A DNA stretch of 7,264 nucleotides from Oscillospiraceae bacterium. Lineage in GTDB: Bacteria; Bacillota; Clostridia; Oscillospirales; Oscillospiraceae. Shown in pieces: positions 1 to 7,040 of the stretch. The notes under the pieces were generated by a model. It was given only the letters and a program-made list of their open reading frames with translations. It ran no database searches and had not been told where the DNA came from. Made by a program: the position numbers and the translations under genes. Positions within the stretch are counted from its first letter, which is position 1. Each line of letters starts with the position of its first letter. The DNA lies in the NCBI GenBank assembly GCA_017936205.1, contig JAGBGB010000316.1:1-7264 (forward strand). Direction: 5' to 3'.

Positions 1-4
1 ATAG

Positions 5-48
5 AAAGACTGAGGGACTGTCTCACGGGTTGTGAGACAGTCCCCTTT
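5..48. terminator. Strong 13-bp hairpin, probable (bidirectional) terminator
   Basis: Positions 14-26 (GGGACTGTCTCAC) and 32-44 (GTGAGACAGTCCC) form a perfect 13-bp, GC-rich stem with a 5-nt loop (27-31). AAAG at 5-8 and CTTT at 45-48 could extend the stem across a five-base bulge on the left side. Read on the plus strand it is followed by only CTTT; read on the minus strand it is followed by TCAGTCTTTCTAT, a broken U-tract. It could therefore end a plus-strand gene lying left of the window, or catch read-through from addA about 320 bases downstream of its stop. Stem quality is certain; direction and efficiency are inferred. Similar GACTGTCTCA hairpins are, from memory, frequent between genes in Clostridia, so it may also be a copy of a dispersed repeat. 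Confidence 0.7.
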
Positions 49-161
49 GGTAGGTGTTCGTTTTCTTCGGAATGAATCAGCTGAAGAAGTCTAATGCGGT
101 ATCGGAGTAGGCAATGAGAGCCTAACACAGGGTCAGAAACACAACACAGAGGACGGTTCTA

Positions 162-201
162 TGTGCTGAGTCAAATCTGAAAGTTTTGCTATCTCAGCAC
201 A
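162..201. repeat. 9-bp stem-loop in addA downstream region
   Basis: TGTGCTGAG (162-170) is the exact reverse complement of CTCAGCACA (193-201). Inside the 22-base loop, CAAA (172-175) can also pair with TTTG (185-188), giving an extended imperfect hairpin. No adjacent T-run sits on either strand: the nearest plus-strand run, TCTTTTT, begins 13 bases beyond the stem. It is therefore not a standard intrinsic terminator. Its role is unknown. Confidence 0.45.
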
Positions 202-320
202 CAGAAATATTAGTCTTTTTCGAAGAAAACAGAACTATTTCTCGCAACACAGAGAACCATCCCCTCGTACTATATACTTTCTCCTATTTCAATATAGATC
301 TATTTATTCTATTACATCGT

Positions 321-350
321 AAAAGCACGCTTCTCAACTCGTTCAAAAGC
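321..350 (-). terminator. Weak terminator candidate just after addA
   Basis: On the minus strand, starting 14 bases after the addA stop codon, GCTTTT (350-345) can pair with GAGAAGC (335-329) using one G-T pair. GAAC and GTTG extend the stem imperfectly, and GTGCTTTTA follows. The stem is short and interrupted and the T-run has only four bases starting several bases late. It is at best a weak intrinsic terminator. The much stronger hairpin at 14-44 may be the real end of the transcript. Confidence 0.22.
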
Positions 351-364
351 ACCCAAATACAGGC

Positions 365-3300
365 TCACACATCAATATGATAGATCAGAGGTATGGCTGT
401 CTGACCTGTGAGAGTGTGGAATGCTTCCACATAAGCAGTCAACTGCTCCTTGTAGATAGTATCCAGATCCTGTGCCTCGGCATTGGTCTTGTAGTCCAGA
501 ATGTACCACTGATCGTCTATGCGGTAGATCACATCCATAATGCCATGCCAGATGTCCCTGCCTGACTTATGGCAGAAGGGTACCTCGCAATAGACCTCCT
601 GTGCAGCTAACAGCACGGGAAGGATGTCCTTAGGTGCCTCGGATTCCTGAGGGAAGCCGCCGTTGCGGATGGTAGTCCCCACCTTGACAAGCAGCTTCTC
701 ATAGAACTCCCCCTCCGCCTCGTATTCCGAAGCGATATCCCGAGCAAGCTCCGGCAAGGAAACGGTATTGTGCGAAGAAACCAGAGCCTCCATAAGACTG
801 TGTACCAATGTGCCCACTAAGGCTGCATTTATACGGGGAGCATGGGCTTCCGTATGGGTGGATCCTTCATCCTCAAGCTCTCGTTCCCCGGAGGTTTTGC
901 CCTTCAGCTTAATCTGACTGGGGCGGCGGATGGCATAGCTGCTTTCCATGGACAGGGGATGGATAGGCTGATCGTCCTCTTCGTCATAAAGTGCCTCCGT
1001 AGGAACCCTTGCTTTCTGAGGAGCAGCCATAGGTTCACCTGCCGGGAAGCTGCTGAAAAATTCGCCGTCACACCGGTCTACAAAGAACTTCCACGGATTA
1101 TGCTCATCGCTGCTTCCGTCCGCAGTGGTGGCATCTGCAACAAGAAGAACCTGCTTGGCACGAGTGGCAGCTACATACAGAAGCCGCTGCTTCTCAGCTT
1201 CCATACATGCAGCTTCCTGCAGCTTTGCTTCCTCATAGCCGCTGCAGGACAGGAGTGGAACAAAGCCCTCCCGAATCGAGAAGATCCAGCACAAGGGGTG
1301 AGGATCCCGCTGCTCCACCCGAATATCCGGTGACATATCCTTCTTGTACGGGTCCCCAAGGATCACGACGGGTGCTTCCAGACCCTTGACCTTGTGCAGG
1401 TTGGCAATATGTACCCGATCCTCGTTCCTTGTCAGACTGATCGCACGTTCCGTATCCGAGGAGTCGCTGATCAGCATCTCCAAATACTCTGCTGCCTGTG
1501 TCAAAGTGGCAAATTGCCCGCTTCCCTCTGCGCTGCGTAGCAGCTCCAAAGCAAAATACACATACTCCAAATCCTTCGAGCTGACATATCTAAAAATCTG
1601 CAGTTCCTCTAAGATCCGTGTAAAGAGGGCAGCAGCGCTGAGTCTGTATGCCTCCTGTGCCAACTTCCTAAGCTGATTCAAAGCGGCACCTATGGGCTCC
1701 GTCTCTGAATGCTCCGCATACAGCCGAAAATCATAGTCCTCGTTCTTCAGCCGATGGAGCGCATTGAGGTTGAAGCCGAATCGGCGGCTGGTCAGTGCGC
1801 CGAAAACAGCCTGAAGAGAGTGGGGATTTGCCACCGCTGTGAAGATCCGACTGACCGCAACCAGAGAAGGGCAGCTGCTGAATAGCACCTTGCCTTCAAT
1901 GCGGAAAGGGATCCCCTGCTCTGCAAAGGTCTGAATATAGCTGCCCATGTTGGTCTTCCTGGGAGTGATCAGCATAATATCCCCATAGGTCACGGGTCGG
2001 GGCTTGTCCACGTGTTGATGCAGTTGGTAGGACGGATTCCTGACGATCTGTCGGATGATCCGAGCCACCATCCCGGGATCCTGATCCTCCGGTGCAGCAT
2101 TCTTCCCACTGCGTACCGAGTAGGAATAGACTCCATCGAAAAGGCTCTCAGTTTCTGAGTCTTTCTCCAGAGGAATGGGCTCAAAGGGGCTCTGGGAGGG
2201 ATCCTCTCCCGACAGCAAACTACGGAACGCTCCGTTAAACCAGCTACGTAGCTTGTAAGTAGATCGGAAGTTTCTGGTAAGGTGAACCACTTCCCCAACC
2301 TCTCCGCAGAACAGCTCCTTGATCCTCAAAAAAGCTGAAACATCCGCATAACGGAAGCGATAAATGGATTGCTTGGGATCACCTACAATAAACAGGGAGC
2401 CGGGATGGGGAACGCAGCTCCGCCAATCCGACTGAGGCTCCCGAGCAGTCAGGTAGAAGAACACCTCTGCCTGCATAGGATTGGTATCCTGGAACTCATC
2501 AATGAGGAAATATTTATGCCGCTCATAAATATGGCGGATCAAGGTACCATCTGCGGAAGCATCTGCCTTCAGCATATCCCGAAGGTAGAGGAGATAGTCA
2601 AAGAAGGTCAGCTTCCCATTCTTCCGCAGCTCCGCTGCGATCTGACGGGAGGCGGCAGCCATGAATTCCATGGTCACGGTATACTGCAGCTCCTGCAGCT
2701 TCCCAGTCAGAGCCTCGAGCTCATCCTCGGCGAACCGGAACCAAGCCAGCTTTCCACGGCTCATATGGGCTTCGAACATCCCTTCTCCCACGGGACCCAG
2801 AAGGGAAAGATCCGCTTGGGGTACCAGTCGGAGCTTGCTGATGGTTTTCAGGGTCTTCATAATACGACTCACATTGTCCTGCCAGGGGGAGAACAGCAGC
2901 TTCTGCCGATCCATCAGGGCATCCCAGGCATCACGAGAGTCTGCCTGCTTCTCATACTTCAGCTCCCAATGGTCGATCAGGGCTCGCAGCACAGGCAGAA
3001 GCCGCTCTTTTTCCTCCTTGAGCACTACATCCACATCGCTGTCCGGGAAGGAATCGAAAACATATTCGCAGTTCCGAGTATCCATGAATCTTCCAATGGC
3101 GCCTAAGAACACCGCATCCGGTCTGTCATGGAGAGCACGGAAGTGTCTGCATAGCTGCTGCAGATCCCTTCCGTATGCGCCCTTCTGGATCTGGGAATAG
3201 GCTTTCTTGTACTGTGCCTGCATATCCTCCTTGGACAGGACCCCTGCATTAGAGGGGATCCCTGCTCTGGCAGGGTGCTCTGACAGGATCATATTGCAGA

Positions 3301-3673
3301 AGGAGTCAATGGTTCCCATAAAGCACAGATCTATATCATTCAATGCAGCCAGACACCGTGCACGGGTCAGATCCGAGGAGTTCCCCAGCTCCCCGGGAAT
3401 GGGGGTGAAATTCTCTACAGTTGGAGCCGTGCTGCGCTCGATGAGCAGCTTCTGGAAGCGGTCATAGAACTCCCCTGCCGCAGCCTTGGTGAAGGTAATG
3501 GCACAGATCTTACTGACCTCCAGCCCCTGCTCCACCATAGCGACCATACGCTTGACCAGAATGGTGGTCTTGCCCGAGCCGGCTCCTGCTTCTACAAAGA
3601 AGTTGGAATGAATATTCTCAACAATTTTTTGCCGTGAAAGGCTGTCTCGTTCCATGAGATATTCCTGATTCAT
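365..3673 (-). CDS. addA: AddA-like ATP-dependent helicase/nuclease subunit
   Basis: This 1102-residue protein is a UvrD/RecB-type superfamily 1 helicase fused to a RecB-family nuclease, the motor of the AddAB enzyme that processes double-strand breaks for RecA. Visible motifs in order are: Q15; Walker A GAGSGKT at 30-36 (Lys35); motif Ia AITFTKAAAGE at 58-68; GTIDSF at 120-125; Walker B LIDEFQDTNP at 390-399; motif III IVGDPKQSIYRFR at 429-441; motif IV LTRNFRS at 465-471; motif V NLHKVKGLEAPVV at 758-770; motif VI LLYVAATRAK at 831-840. An acidic linker (about 895-950) precedes the nuclease, with His957 (GTLVH), Asp1047 (GIMD), Asp1060-Tyr-Lys1062 (ILDYKT), Gln1077 and Tyr1081. All key residues of both activities are present. 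The length is a little under that of B. subtilis AddA (about 1230). The ATG at 3673 sits 7 bases after a perfect AGGAGG and 17 bases after the addB stop, so it is co-transcribed with addB. Motif V reads HKVKGLEAP rather than the usual HKSKGLEFP, marking a divergent branch. Confidence 0.93.
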   Translation of the reverse strand: MNQEYLMERDSLSRQKIVENIHSNFFVEAGAGSGKTTILVKRMVAMVEQGLEVSKICAITFTKAAAGEFYDRFQKLLIERSTAPTVENFTPIPGELGNSSDLTRARCLAALNDIDLCFMGTIDSFCNMILSEHPARAGIPSNAGVLSKEDMQAQYKKAYSQIQKGAYGRDLQQLCRHFRALHDRPDAVFLGAIGRFMDTRNCEYVFDSFPDSDVDVVLKEEKERLLPVLRALIDHWELKYEKQADSRDAWDALMDRQKLLFSPWQDNVSRIMKTLKTISKLRLVPQADLSLLGPVGEGMFEAHMSRGKLAWFRFAEDELEALTGKLQELQYTVTMEFMAAASRQIAAELRKNGKLTFFDYLLYLRDMLKADASADGTLIRHIYERHKYFLIDEFQDTNPMQAEVFFYLTAREPQSDWRSCVPHPGSLFIVGDPKQSIYRFRYADVSAFLRIKELFCGEVGEVVHLTRNFRSTYKLRSWFNGAFRSLLSGEDPSQSPFEPIPLEKDSETESLFDGVYSYSVRSGKNAAPEDQDPGMVARIIRQIVRNPSYQLHQHVDKPRPVTYGDIMLITPRKTNMGSYIQTFAEQGIPFRIEGKVLFSSCPSLVAVSRIFTAVANPHSLQAVFGALTSRRFGFNLNALHRLKNEDYDFRLYAEHSETEPIGAALNQLRKLAQEAYRLSAAALFTRILEELQIFRYVSSKDLEYVYFALELLRSAEGSGQFATLTQAAEYLEMLISDSSDTERAISLTRNEDRVHIANLHKVKGLEAPVVILGDPYKKDMSPDIRVEQRDPHPLCWIFSIREGFVPLLSCSGYEEAKLQEAACMEAEKQRLLYVAATRAKQVLLVADATTADGSSDEHNPWKFFVDRCDGEFFSSFPAGEPMAAPQKARVPTEALYDEEDDQPIHPLSMESSYAIRRPSQIKLKGKTSGERELEDEGSTHTEAHAPRINAALVGTLVHSLMEALVSSHNTVSLPELARDIASEYEAEGEFYEKLLVKVGTTIRNGGFPQESEAPKDILPVLLAAQEVYCEVPFCHKSGRDIWHGIMDVIYRIDDQWYILDYKTNAEAQDLDTIYKEQLTAYVEAFHTLTGQTAIPLIYHIDV

Positions 3674-3679
3674 TTCCGT

Positions 3680-3687
3680 CCCTCCTT
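3680..3687 (-). promoter_or_regulatory. Shine-Dalgarno site of addA
   Basis: On the minus strand, AAGGAGGG lies in the 17-base gap between the addB stop (TAA) and the addA ATG. The AGGAGG core is 7 bases from the ATG, a near-ideal distance, and fixes the addA start at 3673. Confidence 0.85.
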
Positions 3688-3690
3688 CTC

Positions 3691-6195
3691 TTATGGCTCA
3701 CTGTTGCACAAGCCTGCCAGTGTGCAATAGGTGCAGGCACTTGGATTTTCTGCCTTGGGGAAGCAGCCTGTATCCAGTGCATTCTTAAATTCCAGCAGCT
3801 TATCATTCAGCTTCTCCCTCATAGAGGTATCGTAAGCACAGGGAATGACCCGACTGTCTCGTAAATAGCGATATTCGCAGTGGGAGATCGGGATCCCATG
3901 CTGCTCCAAAAGGTAGGCATAGATCACTACCTGCAGACAGGTGTCAATATCATTGGGCTTATGGCGAATGCTTCTGCCGGTTTTGTAGTCGGCAATGATG
4001 TATTCTCCCTCTGCAGTTTTTTCCACACGGTCGGGAATGCCGTGGAGCAGCACACCGGAGCTGTGGAGGACGATTTGATCCTCCTCAGATGCCAGAACCT
4101 GATTGTGAGGATCCATATCGTAGGCATTCTCCATCATTTGGCAGAAGGTTTTCTTCTCTGTTTCCGCAGAATCCCTGTGAATGGGCGGTCTGACCAGAAG
4201 GAAGCTGTCAAAGGCATCCCTTACTCTCTGCATAAAGCTGTCCCGATCACAGGGACTATGGGCAAGCTGCTCCATGAGACTGTGTGCAAGGCTTCCAACG
4301 GCTGCCGGGTCGATGACCGTGAAGGGGTCATCCTCCTCCGCCTCACGGATGCCCAGAATGCTCGTCAGGAAGAAATGCCGCGGACAGCTGAAGAATCGAT
4401 CAATGGCAGTGGGTGAGAAGGCTTTCTCCCCTGTATAGGCGCAAGCTTCCTCAGACCGATCCTGTTCCTGACAGATGATCTCCTTCCCCTGCATATAGGC
4501 AGCGCCCAGCCTGTTCCGTGCCGATCTCTGATTGCTGAAGTAGCCCACACGTCGGAAGCTATCCTTGTACTGCTGCAGCCCTGCTCCCTCCCCGTGCTGC
4601 TGCTTGAAAAGCTCAAACAATACAGAAGAGGGGTTCTCTTCCTTCAATCCCACAAGATCATAGCCGGAATAGGAAATATGGATCTTCACATCTAATGCAG
4701 CAGCCAAGGTCAGAAGCCTATCCAAGGTTTCCTTCTTCCGGCGGATCAGATGAATAGAGGTAGGAGCGGCGTCCCCATGGGCAAACAGAAGATAATCGCT
4801 GTCCAGAAGCAGGTAATTCTCCCGTGGAGTGCCTGGGAAATTGCTTGCGGACATCCCTACCACAAACAGATGCTCGCGCATAGATGCAAGGGCACCGGAA
4901 ATGTCGGTAACGAACAGGGCTCCTTCCGTGCTGTTTTCTGAACAGACGGTCTTCTGAAGCAGCTCGGGAATGAGCTGCTCCGAGGAGCTGCCATCGGCAT
5001 ACAGGGCATAGCTGTCAAGGGTATCACAGATCAGGGACAGGGCAGAACGGTCCGATTTCCCCGTAGCACCTTCCCGAATATACGCATATTTTTTTACAAA
5101 TCCGCTTTCTCCCAACGCAAGCTCCTCTGCGAGAGCAGTCAGGCAGGGATAGAGCTCGGACTCCTGTTCCCCCTGAGGCAGGGCAAGGAGCCTCCTGCGA
5201 TTCTCTGCGGAGTCAAAGCTCAGGCGGAGCTGCCCCCCAAGCTCAATGAGCCGTTCCAGCTGCCCGAAGCTCTCGATCCCAAGGGTGGAGAAAAGGGTTT
5301 TCCGATCCATAGCATCGCTGAGCAGCAGAGCCCTCAATGCATCCACGCCATGGTAGCCGCTGTTGTTCCAATCATAGAGCAGCTTTAGGAGCCGTGCGGG
5401 ATTGGTATTCAGAATGGGAATACCACAGCCCATAGAAATGGGCAGACCGCCGGCTTGAGAAAGGTCGTAAAACAGCTGGGCATAGGGGGTCCCGTTGGCG
5501 ACTGCTACGGTACAGTGGTCAAAGGGGATCCGATTCCCGATAATGTAATCGACCACTCCCTCTACCTCATTGGAGCTTCCGTAGCTTTCTGTATAATCCA
5601 CATTCCGCAGAGGTACAATGTCCCTCTCCAACAATTGGGGAAGGCTGCTGCAGATCAGCTCCGCTGCCAAATGCTTTACCAAGCTGTCCTCAAGTGGAGT
5701 AAGAGGATATTCCTGTAGCAAAATAACAGGACAGCTCAGGGGCTTTGCCTCCACCATAGCCTTGCGCAGCAGACCGATGGTGTCAATACTCCCCGCCGCC
5801 TTCAGTGCCGCACAATACTGTTCATAAACAGCCCTGAGGCTAATATTCTTCTCCGGGAACTCTCCCTTGGGCAGACTGCTGTAGAGCTGTTCATCTTCCC
5901 GCTCTGTAATCAGGCTGCGCAGACCATACAGGGCATCTGCGATCTTTTCCGAATCTGCGTAGCCGGCAGAGGCAAAATAGGAGATATCCCGAACGAAACC
6001 ATCAATGACCGCTGTCTCCTGTCGCCGTGTCAAAAAGCGTTCCTTTAACACGATTCCACTGCGCATCAGGGCAAAACGGGCAAATTCTGTCCCATTCATG
6101 ATCCGCAGACCAAGGGTATTCTTGCCGAAGCGAGCCAGCATGCGGATCAGCTCTGTGCCGACGGCTCCGGGAACAAGAAGGATCTTTTCTGTCAT
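3691..6195 (-). CDS. addB: AddB-like PD-(D/E)XK nuclease subunit with iron-sulfur staple
   Basis: This 834-residue protein is best read as AddB, partner of the adjacent AddA. The ATG at 6195 follows AAAGGAG with 7-base spacing; an ATG 42 bases upstream (6237) lacks a ribosome site. The N-terminal part (1 to about 580) is a divergent inactivated-helicase-like region. ILLVPGAVGTELIRML at 5-20 occupies the usual Walker A place but lacks GxGKT. LFVVGMSASNFPG at 443-455 matches the conserved AddB/RecC-type segment. The C-terminal nuclease begins at FSPTAIDRFFSCPRHFFL (593-610), with His637 (GSLAH), Asp722 (GIPD), Asp736-Tyr-Lys738 (IADYKT), Gln755 and Tyr759. Cys604 with Cys821, Cys824 and Cys830 (C-x2-C-x5-C) reproduces the AddB 4Fe-4S pattern. 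It is much shorter than B. subtilis AddB (about 1166 residues). The addB-addA order is the standard one. A stand-alone Cas4-type nuclease is unlikely given the length and partner. Confidence 0.88.
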   Translation of the reverse strand: MTEKILLVPGAVGTELIRMLARFGKNTLGLRIMNGTEFARFALMRSGIVLKERFLTRRQETAVIDGFVRDISYFASAGYADSEKIADALYGLRSLITEREDEQLYSSLPKGEFPEKNISLRAVYEQYCAALKAAGSIDTIGLLRKAMVEAKPLSCPVILLQEYPLTPLEDSLVKHLAAELICSSLPQLLERDIVPLRNVDYTESYGSSNEVEGVVDYIIGNRIPFDHCTVAVANGTPYAQLFYDLSQAGGLPISMGCGIPILNTNPARLLKLLYDWNNSGYHGVDALRALLLSDAMDRKTLFSTLGIESFGQLERLIELGGQLRLSFDSAENRRRLLALPQGEQESELYPCLTALAEELALGESGFVKKYAYIREGATGKSDRSALSLICDTLDSYALYADGSSSEQLIPELLQKTVCSENSTEGALFVTDISGALASMREHLFVVGMSASNFPGTPRENYLLLDSDYLLFAHGDAAPTSIHLIRRKKETLDRLLTLAAALDVKIHISYSGYDLVGLKEENPSSVLFELFKQQHGEGAGLQQYKDSFRRVGYFSNQRSARNRLGAAYMQGKEIICQEQDRSEEACAYTGEKAFSPTAIDRFFSCPRHFFLTSILGIREAEEDDPFTVIDPAAVGSLAHSLMEQLAHSPCDRDSFMQRVRDAFDSFLLVRPPIHRDSAETEKKTFCQMMENAYDMDPHNQVLASEEDQIVLHSSGVLLHGIPDRVEKTAEGEYIIADYKTGRSIRHKPNDIDTCLQVVIYAYLLEQHGIPISHCEYRYLRDSRVIPCAYDTSMREKLNDKLLEFKNALDTGCFPKAENPSACTYCTLAGLCNSEP

Positions 6196-6202
6196 AATAC
6201 CG

Positions 6203-6209
6203 CTCCTTT
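6203..6209 (-). promoter_or_regulatory. Shine-Dalgarno site deciding the addB start
   Basis: AAAGGAG on the minus strand lies 7 bases (CGGTATT) before the ATG at 6195. The longer in-frame start at 6237 has no purine-rich site before it and falls inside a hairpin, so 6195 is preferred. Confidence 0.8.
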
Positions 6210-6230
6210 CCTGTATCAATTGTAATAAAC

Positions 6231-6260
6231 AGATCATTCTGTTGCATTGCAGAATGATTT
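6231..6260 (-). repeat. Hairpin in the methyltransferase-addB spacer
   Basis: Positions 6233-6241 (ATCATTCTG) are exactly complementary to 6250-6258 (CAGAATGAT), with an 8-base loop. One wobble and one A-T pair extend the outer stem to 6231/6260. On the minus strand the transcript reads A-rich sequence, then the stem, then CTGTTTATTAC. It could be a weak attenuating terminator or an mRNA-stability hairpin that sets addB expression relative to the upstream gene. The stem is AT-rich and the following T-run is poor, so strong termination is not expected. Confidence 0.5.
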
Positions 6261-6273
6261 CACATTTTTTCTA

Positions 6274-6867
6274 TCATGGTAATTGGAAAATCAGGATCCG
6301 TTCCCGTGGGTCCCTCCCACCGAACAGATCGTCACATTCGATCTCATCGTAGAACTCCAGTTCCTCCACGGTCATGAGATAGGAAATATACTCATCCGAG
6401 GGATAGTAGAAGAACAGGAAAATCTCTCGCGGCTCCTCATAATAGGATGTAAGGATCCTCGCCATGACCTTATGAAGGAGCTCCACAGAGAAGGGATTGA
6501 AGAAATAGCACCTGTTGACCATGGGAGGAAGCTCATACTGTTCTGCCCTCACAGGCAGAAAGTCGACCCTATCTGCGGAAAGAGCCTTGCTTCGATTCTC
6601 CATGGCAGCCTTATAGATCCGCTCATCGTATTCGATCCCCAAAGAACGCCCCCCTGTCTGAGCAGACAGGAAGAAGCCCACACGCCCCTTTCCGCAACCG
6701 TAATCCAGGAGCACATCCCTCTCACAGAATAGCCCACTGTCTGCCAACCGTTCCAGTACGCAATAGGGCGTGGGCTCATAGGGATAACGGTACTCATCCG
6801 CCTTCACATCATCCCGCCCCACAGTATTAACTTTCAGAAGCTTGTCCCACCTTTGCTCCTTATCCAT
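6274..6867 (-). CDS. Class I SAM-dependent methyltransferase, substrate unknown
   Basis: This 197-residue protein has a Rossmann-type methyltransferase core, numbered from the preferred start. Motif I is VLLDYGCGKGRVGFFLS at 52-68, with the glycine-rich SAM loop DYGCGKG at 55-61. The acidic end of strand 2 is GIEYD at 77-81, with Glu79 likely contacting the SAM ribose. A motif IV-like CYFFNPFS lies at 120-127 and strand 5-like IFLFFYYP at 149-156. There is no signal peptide or membrane segment, so it should be cytosolic. The NPF triplet recalls the NPPY motif of N6-adenine or glutamine methyltransferases, but other class I families carry similar triplets and no target-recognition domain is present. 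I cannot name the substrate. An ATG at 6873 is only 1 base from GAGGAG; the ATG at 6867 has 7-base spacing and is preferred. It ends with tandem stops TGA-TAG. It lies 78 bases upstream of addB on the same strand, so co-transcription is possible. Confidence 0.83.
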   Translation of the reverse strand: MDKEQRWDKLLKVNTVGRDDVKADEYRYPYEPTPYCVLERLADSGLFCERDVLLDYGCGKGRVGFFLSAQTGGRSLGIEYDERIYKAAMENRSKALSADRVDFLPVRAEQYELPPMVNRCYFFNPFSVELLHKVMARILTSYYEEPREIFLFFYYPSDEYISYLMTVEELEFYDEIECDDLFGGRDPRERILIFQLP

Positions 6868-6874
6868 CCTCATG

Positions 6875-6880
6875 CTCCTC
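6875..6880 (-). promoter_or_regulatory. Shine-Dalgarno site of the methyltransferase gene
   Basis: GAGGAG on the minus strand is separated from the ATG at 6873 by one base, but from the ATG at 6867 by seven. This favours MDKEQRW over MRMDKEQRW as the N-terminus. Confidence 0.7.
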
Positions 6881-6918
6881 TATAAATAACATATATTCCG
6901 ATTTGTCGGTGAGTCTCT

Positions 6919-6947
6919 GTAGGGGCGATGCTATGTCATCGCCCGGT
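6919..6947 (+). repeat. GGGCGATG palindromic repeat, left arm
   Basis: This 29-nt unit matches the reverse complement of 7041-7069 at 28 of 29 positions; the single difference is A at 6933. The unit is itself a hairpin: GGGCGATG (6923-6930), a 6-nt spacer CTATGT, then CATCGCCC (6937-6944), an 8-bp GC-rich stem. The similar look of GTAGGGGCGAT intergenic repeats in other Clostridia is from memory and not verified here. Confidence 0.75.
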
Positions 6948-6968
6948 AACACCGTAAAACGGTGTTAC
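6946..6968. repeat. 9-bp hairpin inside the palindromic element
   Basis: GTAACACCG (6946-6954) pairs perfectly with CGGTGTTAC (6960-6968) around the five-base loop TAAAA. It overlaps the end of the left GGGCGATG arm by two bases, so the two hairpins are stacked almost directly. On the plus strand it is followed by GCAAAATAG and on the minus strand by CGGGCGATG, neither of which is a terminator T-run. Confidence 0.65.
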
Positions 6969-7040
6969 GCAAAATAGTTTGATTTTTTCGAGTTTTTATC
7001 AAAAACAGGTGCATTTTATGTCATGGCGGTACCCGCCCTG

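Larger units (their letters stand above)
49..364. other. Non-coding region downstream of addA, with minor repeats
   Basis: I find no convincing gene in these 316 bases. They hold a 9-bp inverted repeat (TGTGCTGAG at 162-170, CTCAGCACA at 193-201) and a 10-bp inverted repeat 151 bases apart (GTTTTCTTCG at 60-69, CGAAGAAAAC at 221-230). A 10-nt direct repeat CAACACAGAG occurs at 142-151 and 245-254, with a relative (TAACACAGGG) at 123-132, and an 8-nt direct repeat AAAAGCAC occurs at 321-328 and 345-352. A GAGGACGGTTCT string at 149-160 resembles a motif I recall in dispersed hairpins of Clostridia. The segment 265-325 is AT-rich. An open frame starting with TTG at 186 has no ribosome site and no recognisable protein content. 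Confidence 0.6.

Noticed and set aside
351..360. 10-base inverted match between 351-360 and 7079-7088 (GTATTTGGGT)
   Set aside because: Ten-base matches are expected many times by chance in a 7-kb window, and the match does not extend.
186..380. 64-codon plus-strand open frame starting with TTG
   Set aside because: It has no ribosome site before the TTG, a low-complexity AT-driven composition and an overlap with the end of addA. It lies in a non-coding, repeat-bearing spacer.
2369..3106. 245-codon plus-strand open frame antisense to addA (also 2661-3200)
   Set aside because: It lies wholly inside addA, whose motifs are continuous across the same bases. Two antisense frames are open over the same region, which points to codon-bias shadows rather than genes.
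3880..4416. 178-codon plus-strand open frame antisense to addB
   Set aside because: It overlaps the nuclease-encoding part of addB, which has all expected catalytic residues and cysteines, so the antisense frame is a shadow.
3691..6195. Cas4-like CRISPR adaptation nuclease reading of the C-terminal domain
   Set aside because: Cysteine staple and DYK motif are shared with Cas4, but the protein is 834 residues with an AddB-type N-terminal region and an AddA partner. There are no cas genes or CRISPR array.
365..6195. RecBCD or RexAB instead of AddAB
   Set aside because: There is no recD, and the RecC-position partner keeps a nuclease domain, unlike RecC. RexB of lactic acid bacteria is the same functional class, and the cysteine spacing and gene order fit the AddAB name better.
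6196..6237. Longer AddB start at the ATG at 6237
   Set aside because: It lacks a Shine-Dalgarno site and lies in a hairpin. The ATG at 6195 has AAAGGAG at ideal spacing.
6883..6915. Minus-strand promoter for the methyltransferase (CCGACA, 17 bases, TTTATA)
   Set aside because: The -10 match is poor (three of six) and would lie directly against the ribosome site. AT-rich sequence here gives several equally weak alternatives, so no promoter is annotated.
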